Source: an uncultured Lysobacterales bacterium (lineage in GTDB: Bacteria > Pseudomonadota > Gammaproteobacteria > Xanthomonadales > SZUA-36). From it: DNA of 54,370 nucleotides. The notes beneath the pieces are model-generated. The model saw only the letters and a list, made by a program, of their open reading frames with translations, was not told the DNA's origin and did not search any database. The DNA is taken from contig CALDVW010000040.1 in the NCBI GenBank assembly GCA_937924405.1, forward strand, positions 1 to 54,370, written 5' to 3'. How positions within the stretch are numbered: the stretch's first letter is position 1; every line of letters starts with the position of its first letter. Below are positions 17,287 to 25,076 of the stretch, piece by piece. A program made the position numbers and the translations under genes.

Positions 17287-18592
17287 ATTTGCGGCCTCCT
17301 TCCAAAATCCTGATGGCGCCCCCTGCCCGATCGAGATCTTCGCTAAAAGCCGGATACGAGGTCGAAATATTCTCCGCCCCGGAAACCTGCAGCTCGGACG
17401 GGGCTACTTGCCCGAGAATGGCAAAACTCATGGCACAACGGTGATCGCCGGCGCCGTCCACCCGCCCGGAGGTGATCGCCCCACCCTCGATATCCACACC
17501 GTCAGGATATTCCGTCAGTGAAACACCCAGTGTCCGCAAGCCGTTTGACATAACCGCGATCCGGTCGCTCTCCTTGACACGGAGTTCGGCGGCGCCGCGC
17601 AGACGGGTGGTCCCTTCCGCAACAGCACTCAACGCCAGGATCACCGGCAGTTCATCGATCAGGGAAGGTACGAGTTCGGCGGGGATATCGATCCCCCGTA
17701 ATCGGCCGGCGTACCGCACGCGGACATCGCCGACATCTTCTTCACCGAACCGGCGGCGATCATGAATGGTTATATCCGCCCCCATCGCCTCGAGCACATG
17801 GATAATGCCGTCACGGGTTTCATTAAGTCCGACATTTCTCAGCAGCAGGTCGGAATCCGGCACCAGTGCGGCTGCAACCATGAAAAATGCAGACGATGAA
17901 ATATCCGCCGGCACATGAATATCCGCTCCCTTCAACTTGCTGCCGCCCGACACGCCGCAACCGCCGCGCAGCCTGACGCCAAACACGGGCAGCATTTTTT
18001 CGGTGTGGTCCCTGCTTTTCAGGGGCTCGCTCACCGTCGTTTCACCCTGGGCGTACAATCCGGCCAGCAGGAGGCAAGACTTGACCTGTGCGCTGGCAAT
18101 CGGGGATTGATAGCTGATCCCCTGCAGGCCCGGATTACCGTCTATGGTCAGCGGGGGAGTTCCGTCTTCCGCTGTCTCGATCCGGGCGCCCATCAGCGAC
18201 AGCGGGTGGACGATACGGTTCATCGGCCTGCCACTCAGTGAAGGGTCGCCAATCAGCGATGATCGAAATGGCTGTGCCGCCAGCACACCTGCCAGCAGGC
18301 GCATCGCGGTTCCTGAATTCCCCATATCCAGAGGAGCGTCCGGTGCAGACAGCCCCGCTCCACCGACTCCGTCAATCAGCAGGACGCCACCTTCCTTTCT
18401 CATGGTCATCCCAAGCTGCCGGCAGGCGCTTGCCGTCGCCAGCACGTCTTCGCTGACCAGCAATCCCTCCACGGTCGACTGGCCTTCGGCCAGGCATGAC
18501 ATGATCAGGGCGCGGTGCGAAATCGATTTGTCACCCGGCGGCGTCAGCTCACCCTGCAAGGATGAAGCAGCCGGTTCGGTAAGCAGGATCAT
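17279..18592 (-). CDS. aroA: 3-phosphoshikimate 1-carboxyvinyltransferase (EPSP synthase)
   Basis: Sixth enzyme of the shikimate pathway, joining PEP to shikimate-3-phosphate. The 437-residue protein carries [14 protein letters not shown] near its N-terminus, [15 protein letters not shown] (PEP/S3P site) and RVKESDRIA near residue 340. The frame is open to 18730. I chose the ATG at 18592, which overlaps the pheA stop as ATGA and gives the family length; the longer reading adds 46 residues that only shadow pheA. Confidence 0.96.
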   Translation of the reverse strand: MILLTEPAASSLQGELTPPGDKSISHRALIMSCLAEGQSTVEGLLVSEDVLATASACRQLGMTMRKEGGVLLIDGVGGAGLSAPDAPLDMGNSGTAMRLLAGVLAAQPFRSSLIGDPSLSGRPMNRIVHPLSLMGARIETAEDGTPPLTIDGNPGLQGISYQSPIASAQVKSCLLLAGLYAQGETTVSEPLKSRDHTEKMLPVFGVRLRGGCGVSGGSKLKGADIHVPADISSSAFFMVAAALVPDSDLLLRNVGLNETRDGIIHVLEAMGADITIHDRRRFGEEDVGDVRVRYAGRLRGIDIPAELVPSLIDELPVILALSAVAEGTTRLRGAAELRVKESDRIAVMSNGLRTLGVSLTEYPDGVDIEGGAITSGRVDGAGDHRCAMSFAILGQVAPSELQVSGAENISTSYPAFSEDLDRAGGAIRILEGGRKYG

Positions 18593-19695
18593 GAGAGCGC
18601 TAGAACCGCCCGGGGATAAGAACCCAGAACGCGTGAGAGCTTGCTGACTTTCTCGAGGTCTTTCAGTGCGGCTGAAACGTTTTCGTCCTGTGTATGACCT
18701 TCGAGGTCGACAAAGAAGACGTAGGCCCACTTACCCAGTTTCGATGGCCGCGATTCAATTCTCGTCATATTTACGCCGTGCTCCTGTAGCGGTTTCAAAA
18801 GCCCATACAGCAGCCCGGGACCTTCGTGGCCGGATAACAGCAGGGTGGTTTTGTCATGCCCTGACGGCGCGAAAATCTGCCTTCCGATGACCAGGAAGCG
18901 AGTCGTATTGTCCGCGTGATCTTCTATATCGGAAAACAGAACCGGTAATCCGTAAATCTCGGCGGCGGGACGCCCTGCAATAGCAGCTGCTTCGGGCGCA
19001 TTACGCACCCGCCGGGCAGCCTCGCTGTTGCTTCCGACCGAAATCAACTCCACGCCTGGCAGATGAGACCGCAACCAGCGTTTACACTGAGACAGCGATT
19101 GCTCGTGGGAATACACGCGTTCAATCTGTTCAACCGTTTTCGCCAGCGTCAGCAGATTCTGGTGCACCCGCAGCTCGATTTCCCCACAGATTTTCAGATC
19201 TGACAGCAGGAACATATCCAGCGTGTGACTGACGATTCCCTGGCTGGAATTCTCAACCGGCACAACCCCAAAATCAGCATCGCCGGCCTGCACCTGCTCA
19301 AACACATCATCGATACTGGGCAGGCTGAGCGCATGCACGGAATGCCCGAAGTGACGATTGACCGCTTGCTGTGTAAAGGTGCCCTCGGGTCCCAGGTAAG
19401 CCACTTTCAACGGCTCTTGCTGAGCCAGGCAGGCTGACATGATCTCGCGAAAAAGACGGAGCATTTCACTGTCACTGAGTGGGCCCTGGTTGCGCTCGAG
19501 CACTGCCCGAAGCACCTGAGCCTCTCTTTCCGGCCTGAAGTAATCAACGGCTTTCGATGACTTTTCCTTGCTTTTTCGTACCTGCGACGCCAGCCGGGCA
19601 CGTGCGCTGATCAGCTCCTGAATTTCTTCATCAAGCCGGTCTATGTCGGCGCGCACTGCGCTTAAATCCTCTGTGCTTTTCCTGGTTTCGCTCAA
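18589..19695 (-). CDS. pheA: Bifunctional chorismate mutase / prephenate dehydratase
   Basis: A 368-residue P-protein of phenylalanine synthesis. The AroQ chorismate mutase domain spans about 8-92 (LDEEIQELISARARLASQV). The prephenate dehydratase domain spans about 96-275, starting VAYLGPEGTFTQQA with VPVENSSQG. The ACT domain (about 285-360) ends with TRIESRPSKLGKWAYVFFVD, which includes the ESRP motif used in Phe feedback binding. The stop overlaps the aroA start by 4 bp. No leader peptide or attenuator was recognised upstream. Confidence 0.96.
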   Translation of the reverse strand: MSETRKSTEDLSAVRADIDRLDEEIQELISARARLASQVRKSKEKSSKAVDYFRPEREAQVLRAVLERNQGPLSDSEMLRLFREIMSACLAQQEPLKVAYLGPEGTFTQQAVNRHFGHSVHALSLPSIDDVFEQVQAGDADFGVVPVENSSQGIVSHTLDMFLLSDLKICGEIELRVHQNLLTLAKTVEQIERVYSHEQSLSQCKRWLRSHLPGVELISVGSNSEAARRVRNAPEAAAIAGRPAAEIYGLPVLFSDIEDHADNTTRFLVIGRQIFAPSGHDKTTLLLSGHEGPGLLYGLLKPLQEHGVNMTRIESRPSKLGKWAYVFFVDLEGHTQDENVSAALKDLEKVSKLSRVLGSYPRAVLALS

Positions 19696-19796
19696 TGTTG
19701 CTGGCCCTGGTGCATTTGTGGTCCGGAATCAAACATTGTAAAGCCTCCAGCCTCTTGCGCATACCACCAGCCAAAAAGGAAACTCGCTGATCAGCG

Positions 19797-20609
19797 CTAA
19801 TTTCCCGTCGGGCAATCACCCGGGATTCCGAACCGGATTACCGCACCGCGGGCAACCGCGCCCGCTGCCTTCAACTCCCCGGCCCTGAGATGAATCCTGG
19901 CGTCAAAGGATTGTCCATCACCACCATCAGCCATTTCACCCATTTGTGGCAGGCTATCGCGAATCATGTCCAGATCAAGCAATTCAGCCTCGAGATCCAG
20001 TTGCAGAGATATCGGTGTCTGCAAGCGCAAACAGCCCTGTCCCACCGCCTCTCCGCCTGCTGTAACCAAATTCAAATCGCTGAAAAAAATGACAAATTGC
20101 GATGGATTCCATCGAAACGAGCCAGCAACGGAAAGCAGTTCATCAATTTCAAAAGCAAAGGGCGTCTCCTGGTTAACGGTAAAATCACTGATCATCAGGG
20201 AATCCAGGTGAATCGGGCCGCCGGCGCCGCTTTTTAGCACCCCGTAAAATCGATCCGGGTAAATTGTGCTGCCCCTGACTTCGACCCGTTCGATCACCAG
20301 CTGTTTCTCCAGCAGGGGCAGAAGCGCCACTGCAAACGCGTATTCCCCGCTCCGGATCAACTCTGAATCAGGGCCCGGGTCTCCGATCACCAGTTCGGTG
20401 CCGGAAACTCCAATGGACGGCCACAGGGCGAGATCGAATTCGCCCTGCAGGCGCACCGGCACTCCAATCCGGCTGCTGAGGTTCTGCTCAAGCATTTCAC
20501 GCCCCCCCGATGATTCCAACCAGGTGTCTGCGAGCCAGAAAGCTGCCAACAGGAGCAGAATCAGCGTAGCAGAGAGGGACAGCCATTTATGGCGCTGCAG
20601 GAATTTCAT
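19797..20609 (-). CDS. Short AsmA-like membrane-anchored protein
   Basis: A 270-residue protein with an N-terminal membrane helix (LSLSATLILLLLAAFWLADT) followed by an AsmA N-domain-like segment (LSSRIGVPVRLQGEFDLALWPSIGVSG). AsmA-family proteins span the periplasm and are linked to lipid transport and outer-membrane assembly. Full AsmA is usually 550 residues or more, so this is a short form of roughly the N-terminal repeat plus a tail. The ATG at 20609 (MKFLQRHKW) places the helix correctly; an open extension to 20717 is unlikely because it runs into the divergent gene. Confidence 0.7.
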   Translation of the reverse strand: MKFLQRHKWLSLSATLILLLLAAFWLADTWLESSGGREMLEQNLSSRIGVPVRLQGEFDLALWPSIGVSGTELVIGDPGPDSELIRSGEYAFAVALLPLLEKQLVIERVEVRGSTIYPDRFYGVLKSGAGGPIHLDSLMISDFTVNQETPFAFEIDELLSVAGSFRWNPSQFVIFFSDLNLVTAGGEAVGQGCLRLQTPISLQLDLEAELLDLDMIRDSLPQMGEMADGGDGQSFDARIHLRAGELKAAGAVARGAVIRFGIPGDCPTGN

Positions 20610-20692
20610 ACCCAATGCGCCTGAAAATCCAACTGGATTCGAGTTGGGTGCGCGTCTAAACTGATCCGACCGTGTAAGGTCGAAACAGTAAT

Positions 20693-20980
20693 ATGTCCCA
20701 TATTGATATGTGCGCAAGACATGCCATGTCCCGGCAAGAAGCCCAGCAAGCCGCAGACGACCTGGCCCGCGACCTGGCTGAAAAATTCGAGATCGATTAC
20801 GGTTGGGATGGTGACCACATACATTTCGACAGACCCGGTGTGAACGGCATAATTACTGTCCGTGAGAATGAGATCAGAATCAAGGCGGATCTTGGCCTGA
20901 TGCTGATCTTTCTAAAACCACGCATCGAGCATGAGATCGTCGATTACCTGCAAAGCCATTTTGGATGCCGTTTTACGTGA
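20693..20980 (+). CDS. PHA system family protein (PHA_gran_rgn-like)
   Basis: A 95-residue cytoplasmic protein resembling the small polyhydroxyalkanoic-acid-system family. It has R-x-EAQQAADDLARDLAEKFEIDYGW, a central strand region HFDRPGVNGIITVRENEIRI, and an ending with DLGLMLIFLKPRIEHEIVDYL. Its biochemical role is not settled; members sit near PHA genes, and a phasin lies 4 kb away here. It diverges from the AsmA-like gene. The ATG at 20693 was used; an internal ATG at residue 12 is an alternative. Confidence 0.75.
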   Translation: MSHIDMCARHAMSRQEAQQAADDLARDLAEKFEIDYGWDGDHIHFDRPGVNGIITVRENEIRIKADLGLMLIFLKPRIEHEIVDYLQSHFGCRFT

Positions 20981-20983
20981 TCG

Positions 20984-21688
20984 TCAGAACCCGAACGGCT
21001 TTTCTTCGCCGGCAAACATCTTTTGCATGGCGTGCCATTCCCGTTCATAGATGATGGTCACGAATTCCCGGACATCTTCCAGTGACCGGAATGATCCCAG
21101 GCCAGACTCCAGGAAGTCCTGAAGATCTCCAAAACCGGCTGCATGCGCCGGTCCCCGCATCATCCTGGCCAATAGACTGACGAAGGGTTTGTTAACCAGC
21201 TTTTCCAGGTCAAAACCCAGTTTTCTGATCAGCAAAATCTGGCGCTCACGATCCGACTGATCACCCGTGGCGCGATACACCGCGCAATAAGCGGCCATAT
21301 CAAGACGAGCAATCGGCTTGCGGCTCATGTATTGGGCCATGGCGATATCGAATTCGAGGCTGATGGCCTGTAATTCAAAGGCGTCGGACATGGTCATCAG
21401 GGTGCGATCAGGAAGGAAGCGGACCATCAGCGGCATGACTTTTTTCATATCCTGATCGCGTTTACGAAAATCCAGGCCTCCGTACAACTCGGACAGGAAG
21501 AAGTTAACCGCCTGGTGGCTGCTTTCCTGCCTGATCAGGTCAGAATAACTTCTGGCAATCCGGTCTAACTGGAACTGTTGCAAAACGGCCAGCGACTCAT
21601 AGGCGAAATCTTCGCTTTCTATTCTGTCCGCCAGGACATGATTTCTCGCCAGCATTCGATACAAGCGCTCGGCGCCCGGTTTTCTCAT
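20984..21688 (-). CDS. Conserved helical protein of unknown function with FFLSELYG motif
   Basis: A 234-residue protein without signal peptide or membrane helix, predicted mostly helical. Its clearest mark is NFFLSELYGGLDFRKRDQD (about residues 62-80), resembling uncharacterised gammaproteobacterial proteins with an FFLEELY-type motif. That comparison is from memory. It lies between the PHA-system gene (convergent, 3-bp gap) and the acyl-CoA reductase on its own strand, 97 bp downstream of it. A link to lipid storage is only positional. Confidence 0.7.
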   Translation of the reverse strand: MRKPGAERLYRMLARNHVLADRIESEDFAYESLAVLQQFQLDRIARSYSDLIRQESSHQAVNFFLSELYGGLDFRKRDQDMKKVMPLMVRFLPDRTLMTMSDAFELQAISLEFDIAMAQYMSRKPIARLDMAAYCAVYRATGDQSDRERQILLIRKLGFDLEKLVNKPFVSLLARMMRGPAHAAGFGDLQDFLESGLGSFRSLEDVREFVTIIYEREWHAMQKMFAGEEKPFGF

Positions 21689-21705
21689 GACTCGTCAGTC
21701 CCGGC

Positions 21706-21768
21706 TCAAGACAGCTTATCGATCACTTCCGGAACCCGTGCGGGAACCTTGTCAATATCAGATCGCAT
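21706..21768 (-). CDS. Possible 20-residue mini-ORF between acyl-CoA reductase and the FFLSELYG gene
   Basis: An ATG at 21768 preceded by AAGGA (6-base spacing) opens a 20-codon frame ending TGA at 21706. It lies in the 97-bp spacer 17 bp after the reductase stop. It could be a leader peptide, the remnant of a gene, or chance. I cannot assign a function. Confidence 0.25.
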   Translation of the reverse strand: MRSDIDKVPARVPEVIDKLS

Positions 21769-21785
21769 GGTTTGTCCTTCGTTTA

Positions 21786-23768
21786 CTACCAGTGAATGCC
21801 TCTCATCAGGCTGGCGAAAGCAACCTGCTCCTGTGATGCAACGGCCTGGTGATCTTTCGCACCCCTGGCTGCAGCCGTGTCGGGAAACATCCGAAAAGCG
21901 CTGTTCATGACAATTTCGGAAACTTTGGGAGCAACGGCGTGAAGCACCTGGGCGAAGATCCCCAGCCTGGTCGCTATCCTCTGCGGCTTGTAGATGACAG
22001 CCTGTTTCACCATCACGGCCGCCTCTTCCGGCGTAATGGTGGGCACGCTTTCATAAATTTTTGTCGGGGCAATCATCGGCGTGCGCACCAAGGGCATGTT
22101 GATGGTTGTAAAACTCACACCCGTATCGCTGAACTCGGAAGCTGCACACCTTGAAAAAGCATCCAATGCAGCCTTTGAAGATACATAGGCTGAAAATCTC
22201 GGTGCGTTCGACAGTACGCCGATCGAGGAGATATTGATCACCTGCCCGCGGCGCTTTTTCTGCATCACCGGGAGCACGCCCATGATCATTCGCAGACTGC
22301 CGAAATAATTCAGCTGCATGCAACGCTCGAAATCGTGAAAACGGTCATACGAAGCGGCAATGCCGCGCCGGATGGACCGGCCCGCGTTGTTGACCAGGAT
22401 TTCGATATCGCCCATTTCTGCAAGAATTTTTCCCAGTACGGCGTCGCAGGCTTCCATGTCGGAGAGATCCGCGGCAAAAGCCTTGGCCTCACCTCCTTCC
22501 GCCCCGATTTCCTTAACGGTGTCCGCAAGCTTGCTTTCGTCACGGGCGACGATGGCCACCCGCGCTCCGGCCCGCGCCATCATGATGGCAGTCGCTTGAC
22601 CAATTCCGGAAGAACCTCCGGTTACCACGACGACTTTACCTTTAACGTGCCCTTTCAGGCTGCGATCGATAAACAGGTCCGGGTCAAGGTGCCGCTCCCA
22701 GTAATCCCATAAACGCCAGGCATAATCGTCAAGCTGCGGTACCGAAATCCCGGTGCCTTTGAGCAGTTTCTGCGTTTCCCGGCAATCAAATTTTGTCGGG
22801 TAGTTGATGAACTTCAACACATCCGGCGGCATACCGAGATCTTTCAGCACCTCGCGATAAATCCGCCGGACGGGAGGCAACATCATCAAACCCTGCTTGA
22901 TCACGCCCGGAACGTAATTGAACAGACGCGCGTCAATCCGCATGCTCATTTGCGGTGCATGGGCAGCTTCTGCAAATAGGTTAAGCACCTGGCCGATCCG
23001 CATCGGCTTTGGATCGGTCAGATGAAAACACTTGCCATCCTGTTTCGGTTTATGCGCGATGTGGTCCATGGCCTGAACCACGTAATCGACCGGCACGATA
23101 TTGAGCCTCCCGCCCTCCAGCCCTATGGCTGGCATCCAGGCTGGCATCGCGCGACGCATTTTCTGAATCAGTTTGAAGAAATAATAGGGGCCATCGATCT
23201 TGTCGATTTCGCCGGTTTCAGAATCACCGACCACGATTCCCGGCCGGTAAATTCTCCAGGGTATGGCGCACATCTCACGCACCAGCCCTTCTGAATCGTG
23301 CTTGGTGCGGAAATAGGGATTGTCCAGGCCAATGGCCTCTTCGAACATGTCCTCGGTAAAGGTGCCCGGGTAGAGCCCCGCAGCGGCTATCGAACTCACG
23401 TGATGAAAACGGCCCGCCCTGACCGCGTCGGCAAAACGGATCACGTTCCTGGTTCCCTTGATATTGACGGCTTCCTGCGTCGCGGCGTCAGCCAACAGGT
23501 CATAGATAGCCGCCAGGTGAAAAACATGATCGATTTTGCCTTCCAGTTCCTTGCGTTTGGCCGGTGGAATTCCCAGAAACGGCCGGGTCAGATCCCCGGT
23601 AACCGGAACGACCTTTTTAGCCGCACTCCCCCATTGCGTTTTCAGCTGCTCCAGTTTTTTTACCGATCCCCTGCGCACAAGCACATAGACTTTACCGCGG
23701 CGCTTAAGCAACAGTTTGATGAGGTTGTTGCCGATAAATCCGGTACCGCCTGTCACAAAATAACTCAT
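21786..23768 (-). CDS. Bifunctional fatty acyl-CoA reductase, Marinobacter type (two SDR domains)
   Basis: A 660-residue cytoplasmic enzyme. The N-terminal extended-SDR/NAD-binding domain starts YFVTGGTGFIGNNLIKLL, with catalytic Y152-xxx-K156 in PYFRTK. The C-terminal classical SDR domain (from about 375, VVVVTGGSSGIGQATA) has Y528-xxx-K532 in AYVSSKAAL. Architecture, length and phrases such as DGPYYFFK and ISSIGVLxNAPRFSAYVSS match the Marinobacter reductase (Maqu_2220) that reduces fatty acyl-CoA to fatty alcohol, recalled from memory. The ATG at 23768 is preferred over the open frame to 23810. The divergent neighbour is acyl-CoA-binding protein, consistent with acyl-CoA metabolism or wax-ester precursor synthesis. 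Confidence 0.85.
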   Translation of the reverse strand: MSYFVTGGTGFIGNNLIKLLLKRRGKVYVLVRRGSVKKLEQLKTQWGSAAKKVVPVTGDLTRPFLGIPPAKRKELEGKIDHVFHLAAIYDLLADAATQEAVNIKGTRNVIRFADAVRAGRFHHVSSIAAAGLYPGTFTEDMFEEAIGLDNPYFRTKHDSEGLVREMCAIPWRIYRPGIVVGDSETGEIDKIDGPYYFFKLIQKMRRAMPAWMPAIGLEGGRLNIVPVDYVVQAMDHIAHKPKQDGKCFHLTDPKPMRIGQVLNLFAEAAHAPQMSMRIDARLFNYVPGVIKQGLMMLPPVRRIYREVLKDLGMPPDVLKFINYPTKFDCRETQKLLKGTGISVPQLDDYAWRLWDYWERHLDPDLFIDRSLKGHVKGKVVVVTGGSSGIGQATAIMMARAGARVAIVARDESKLADTVKEIGAEGGEAKAFAADLSDMEACDAVLGKILAEMGDIEILVNNAGRSIRRGIAASYDRFHDFERCMQLNYFGSLRMIMGVLPVMQKKRRGQVINISSIGVLSNAPRFSAYVSSKAALDAFSRCAASEFSDTGVSFTTINMPLVRTPMIAPTKIYESVPTITPEEAAVMVKQAVIYKPQRIATRLGIFAQVLHAVAPKVSEIVMNSAFRMFPDTAAARGAKDHQAVASQEQVAFASLMRGIHW

Positions 23769-23784
23769 AGCTTTCACTCCCGAA

Positions 23785-23799
23785 GATCGTGGTACGATC
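23785..23799. promoter_or_regulatory. Palindromic candidate operator between acyl-CoA reductase and ACBP genes
   Basis: GATCGT-GGT-ACGATC is a perfect 6-bp inverted repeat in the 62-bp space between two divergent starts. A TetR-family gene follows on the ACBP strand. Regulation by that protein is inference. Confidence 0.45.
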
Positions 23800-23830
23800 A
23801 TATCAAACATCTATTGGGAGAGAACTTGAC

Positions 23831-24094
23831 ATGAGCAACGAAACCCATGATTTTGAAAACGCGGCCAATGCGGTGAAAGCACTGACGGAAAGGCCGGATG
23901 ACAACACCATGTTGCAACTTTACGCCTTGTACAAGCAGGGCTCGGCGGGTGATGTCCAGGGAGACAAACCCGCCTTTTTCAACTTCGTCGCAAGCGCCAA
24001 GTACGAAGCCTGGGAAAAGCTCGCAGGCACCAGTATGGAAGCCGCCCGTGAACAGTACGTTGATCTGGTCAGAAAACTGGGTGGAAACGTCTGA
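23831..24094 (+). CDS. Acyl-CoA-binding protein (ACBP)
   Basis: An 87-residue four-helix protein binding long-chain acyl-CoA thioesters. The family core is visible: MLQLYALYKQGSAGDV with ligand-binding Tyr/Lys, PAFFNFVASAKYEAWEKLAG in helix 3, and YVDLVRKLG at the end. A GGGAGA ribosome-binding site precedes the ATG at 23831, which excludes the open extension to 23789. ACBPs occur in a minority of bacteria. Sharing a 62-bp divergent promoter region with an acyl-CoA reductase fits acyl-CoA delivery to that enzyme (inference). Confidence 0.93.
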   Translation: MSNETHDFENAANAVKALTERPDDNTMLQLYALYKQGSAGDVQGDKPAFFNFVASAKYEAWEKLAGTSMEAAREQYVDLVRKLGGNV

Positions 24095-24113
24095 CGGACA
24101 TCATCTGCAAACC

Positions 24114-24758
24114 ATGGCAAAGCGCAACACCAGGGAACTGATCCTGTCCGTCAGCCTTGAACTTTTCAATGAATTTGGCGAACCCAACGTCACCACGAAT
24201 CATATCGCCGATGAAGCAGACATCAGCCCCGGCAACCTTTACTACCATTTCCGCAGCAAGGACGACATCGTGCTGGAATTGTTCAAGCGTTTCCTGGTCC
24301 GGTTCAAACCCCTGATCGACATACCCGAAAATATTCTTTTTCAGGCTGAAGATCTTTGGTTTCAACTGCACCTGAGTTTTGAACTGAAGGGCGAATACCG
24401 TTTTCTGTACCGTAACCTCGCTGACCTGATTGCCCGCATCCCGGACCTGGATAAAGCCATGCGTGGATTGCTGATGAGGGAGCGACAGGCGGCCTGGAAT
24501 TCCCTTTCGGGCCTGGAGCAGGCCGGAGCGCTGCAGATTGAACCATTGCAAAAGGATTTGCTGACCGACAATCTTTTGCTGGCCTTGACCTATTGGATAC
24601 CCTTTGCAGATCTGCGCGAACCCGGTGGCCTCGACAACAGTACCGCACAAATCTCCGCCATCGCGCGCGTCCTCCTAATGGTGACACCCTACCTCCGCGA
24701 ACCCGAAAAAACCCAGTTCACCGCCCTGGCCGCCTCTTACCTCACCCACTCCGCATAA
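24114..24758 (+). CDS. TetR/AcrR-family transcriptional regulator
   Basis: A 214-residue one-component regulator. The N-terminal helix-turn-helix is TTNHIADEADISPGNLYYHF (about residues 27-46), followed by RSKDDIVLELFKRF and an all-helical ligand domain. The ATG at 24114 is 19 bp after the ACBP stop, so the two are probably cotranscribed; the frame's upstream extension shadows ACBP. It probably controls the acyl-CoA reductase/ACBP pair, perhaps in response to an acyl-CoA or fatty acid (inference). Confidence 0.88.
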   Translation: MAKRNTRELILSVSLELFNEFGEPNVTTNHIADEADISPGNLYYHFRSKDDIVLELFKRFLVRFKPLIDIPENILFQAEDLWFQLHLSFELKGEYRFLYRNLADLIARIPDLDKAMRGLLMRERQAAWNSLSGLEQAGALQIEPLQKDLLTDNLLLALTYWIPFADLREPGGLDNSTAQISAIARVLLMVTPYLREPEKTQFTALAASYLTHSA

Positions 24759-24809
24759 CCCGGTATCCCGGCGTGCCTGGGCCGGTCAGCACCATGCCAA
24801 AATTTCCGA

Positions 24810-24972
24810 AGCCCTCAGATCCCGCCTTTCCTGCGAGTGATGGCGCCGAACAGGTACGTCTGGGTGCCAGGCTGGAGCGAACCCCATAGCCATAGCTATG
24901 GGGAGAGTGAAGCCAGGTATCCAGACGCGCCTGGGCAAGCCAGCGCCGCAGGAAAGGCGGGATCTGAGGGCT
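24810..24972. repeat. 163-bp nested inverted repeat (MITE/REP-like long hairpin)
   Basis: The outer arms 24810-24835 and 24947-24972 are perfect 26-bp inverted repeats. Inside them, 24857-24873 and 24911-24927 pair at 14 of 17 positions. At the centre CCCCATAG (24882-24889) pairs with CTATGGGG (24896-24903) around CCATAG. In addition, 24761-24793 and 24917-24949 are imperfect direct repeats (26 of 33 identical). No reading frame here looks real. The nesting suggests a mobile palindromic element or a composite of REP units in the space between the TetR and phasin genes. Confidence 0.8.
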
Positions 24973-24973
24973 C

Positions 24974-25002
24974 ATAAAAAAAGGCCGGCAGGGCGCCGGC
25001 CT
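24974..25002 (-). terminator. Rho-independent terminator of the phasin gene
   Basis: On the minus strand, AGGCCGGC/GCCGGCCT (24982-25002) forms an 8-bp stem with a 5-base loop followed by a run of seven T. It lies 75 bp past the phasin stop. Confidence 0.8.
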
Positions 25003-25010
25003 AAAGAGGG

Positions 25011-25059
25011 ATATCAGGGATTCCTGATATGGTCTGGCCCGCCAGGAGAGACCGGGCCA
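25011..25059. other. Two further hairpins downstream of the phasin gene
   Basis: ATATCAGG/CCTGATAT (25011-25030, GATT loop) and TGGCCCG/CGGGCCA (25035-25059) sit between the phasin stop and its terminator. With the long hairpin at 24810-24972 they fill almost the whole 318-bp gap between the TetR and phasin genes; no gene is visible there. They may stabilise the phasin mRNA. Confidence 0.5.
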
Positions 25060-25076
25060 AAACCTGGTTCAGAAGC

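Noticed and set aside
20629-20647. CCAACT/AGTTGG hairpin between the AsmA-like and PHA-system genes
   Set aside because: A 6-bp stem in an 83-bp divergent spacer is too short to claim as an operator or terminator.
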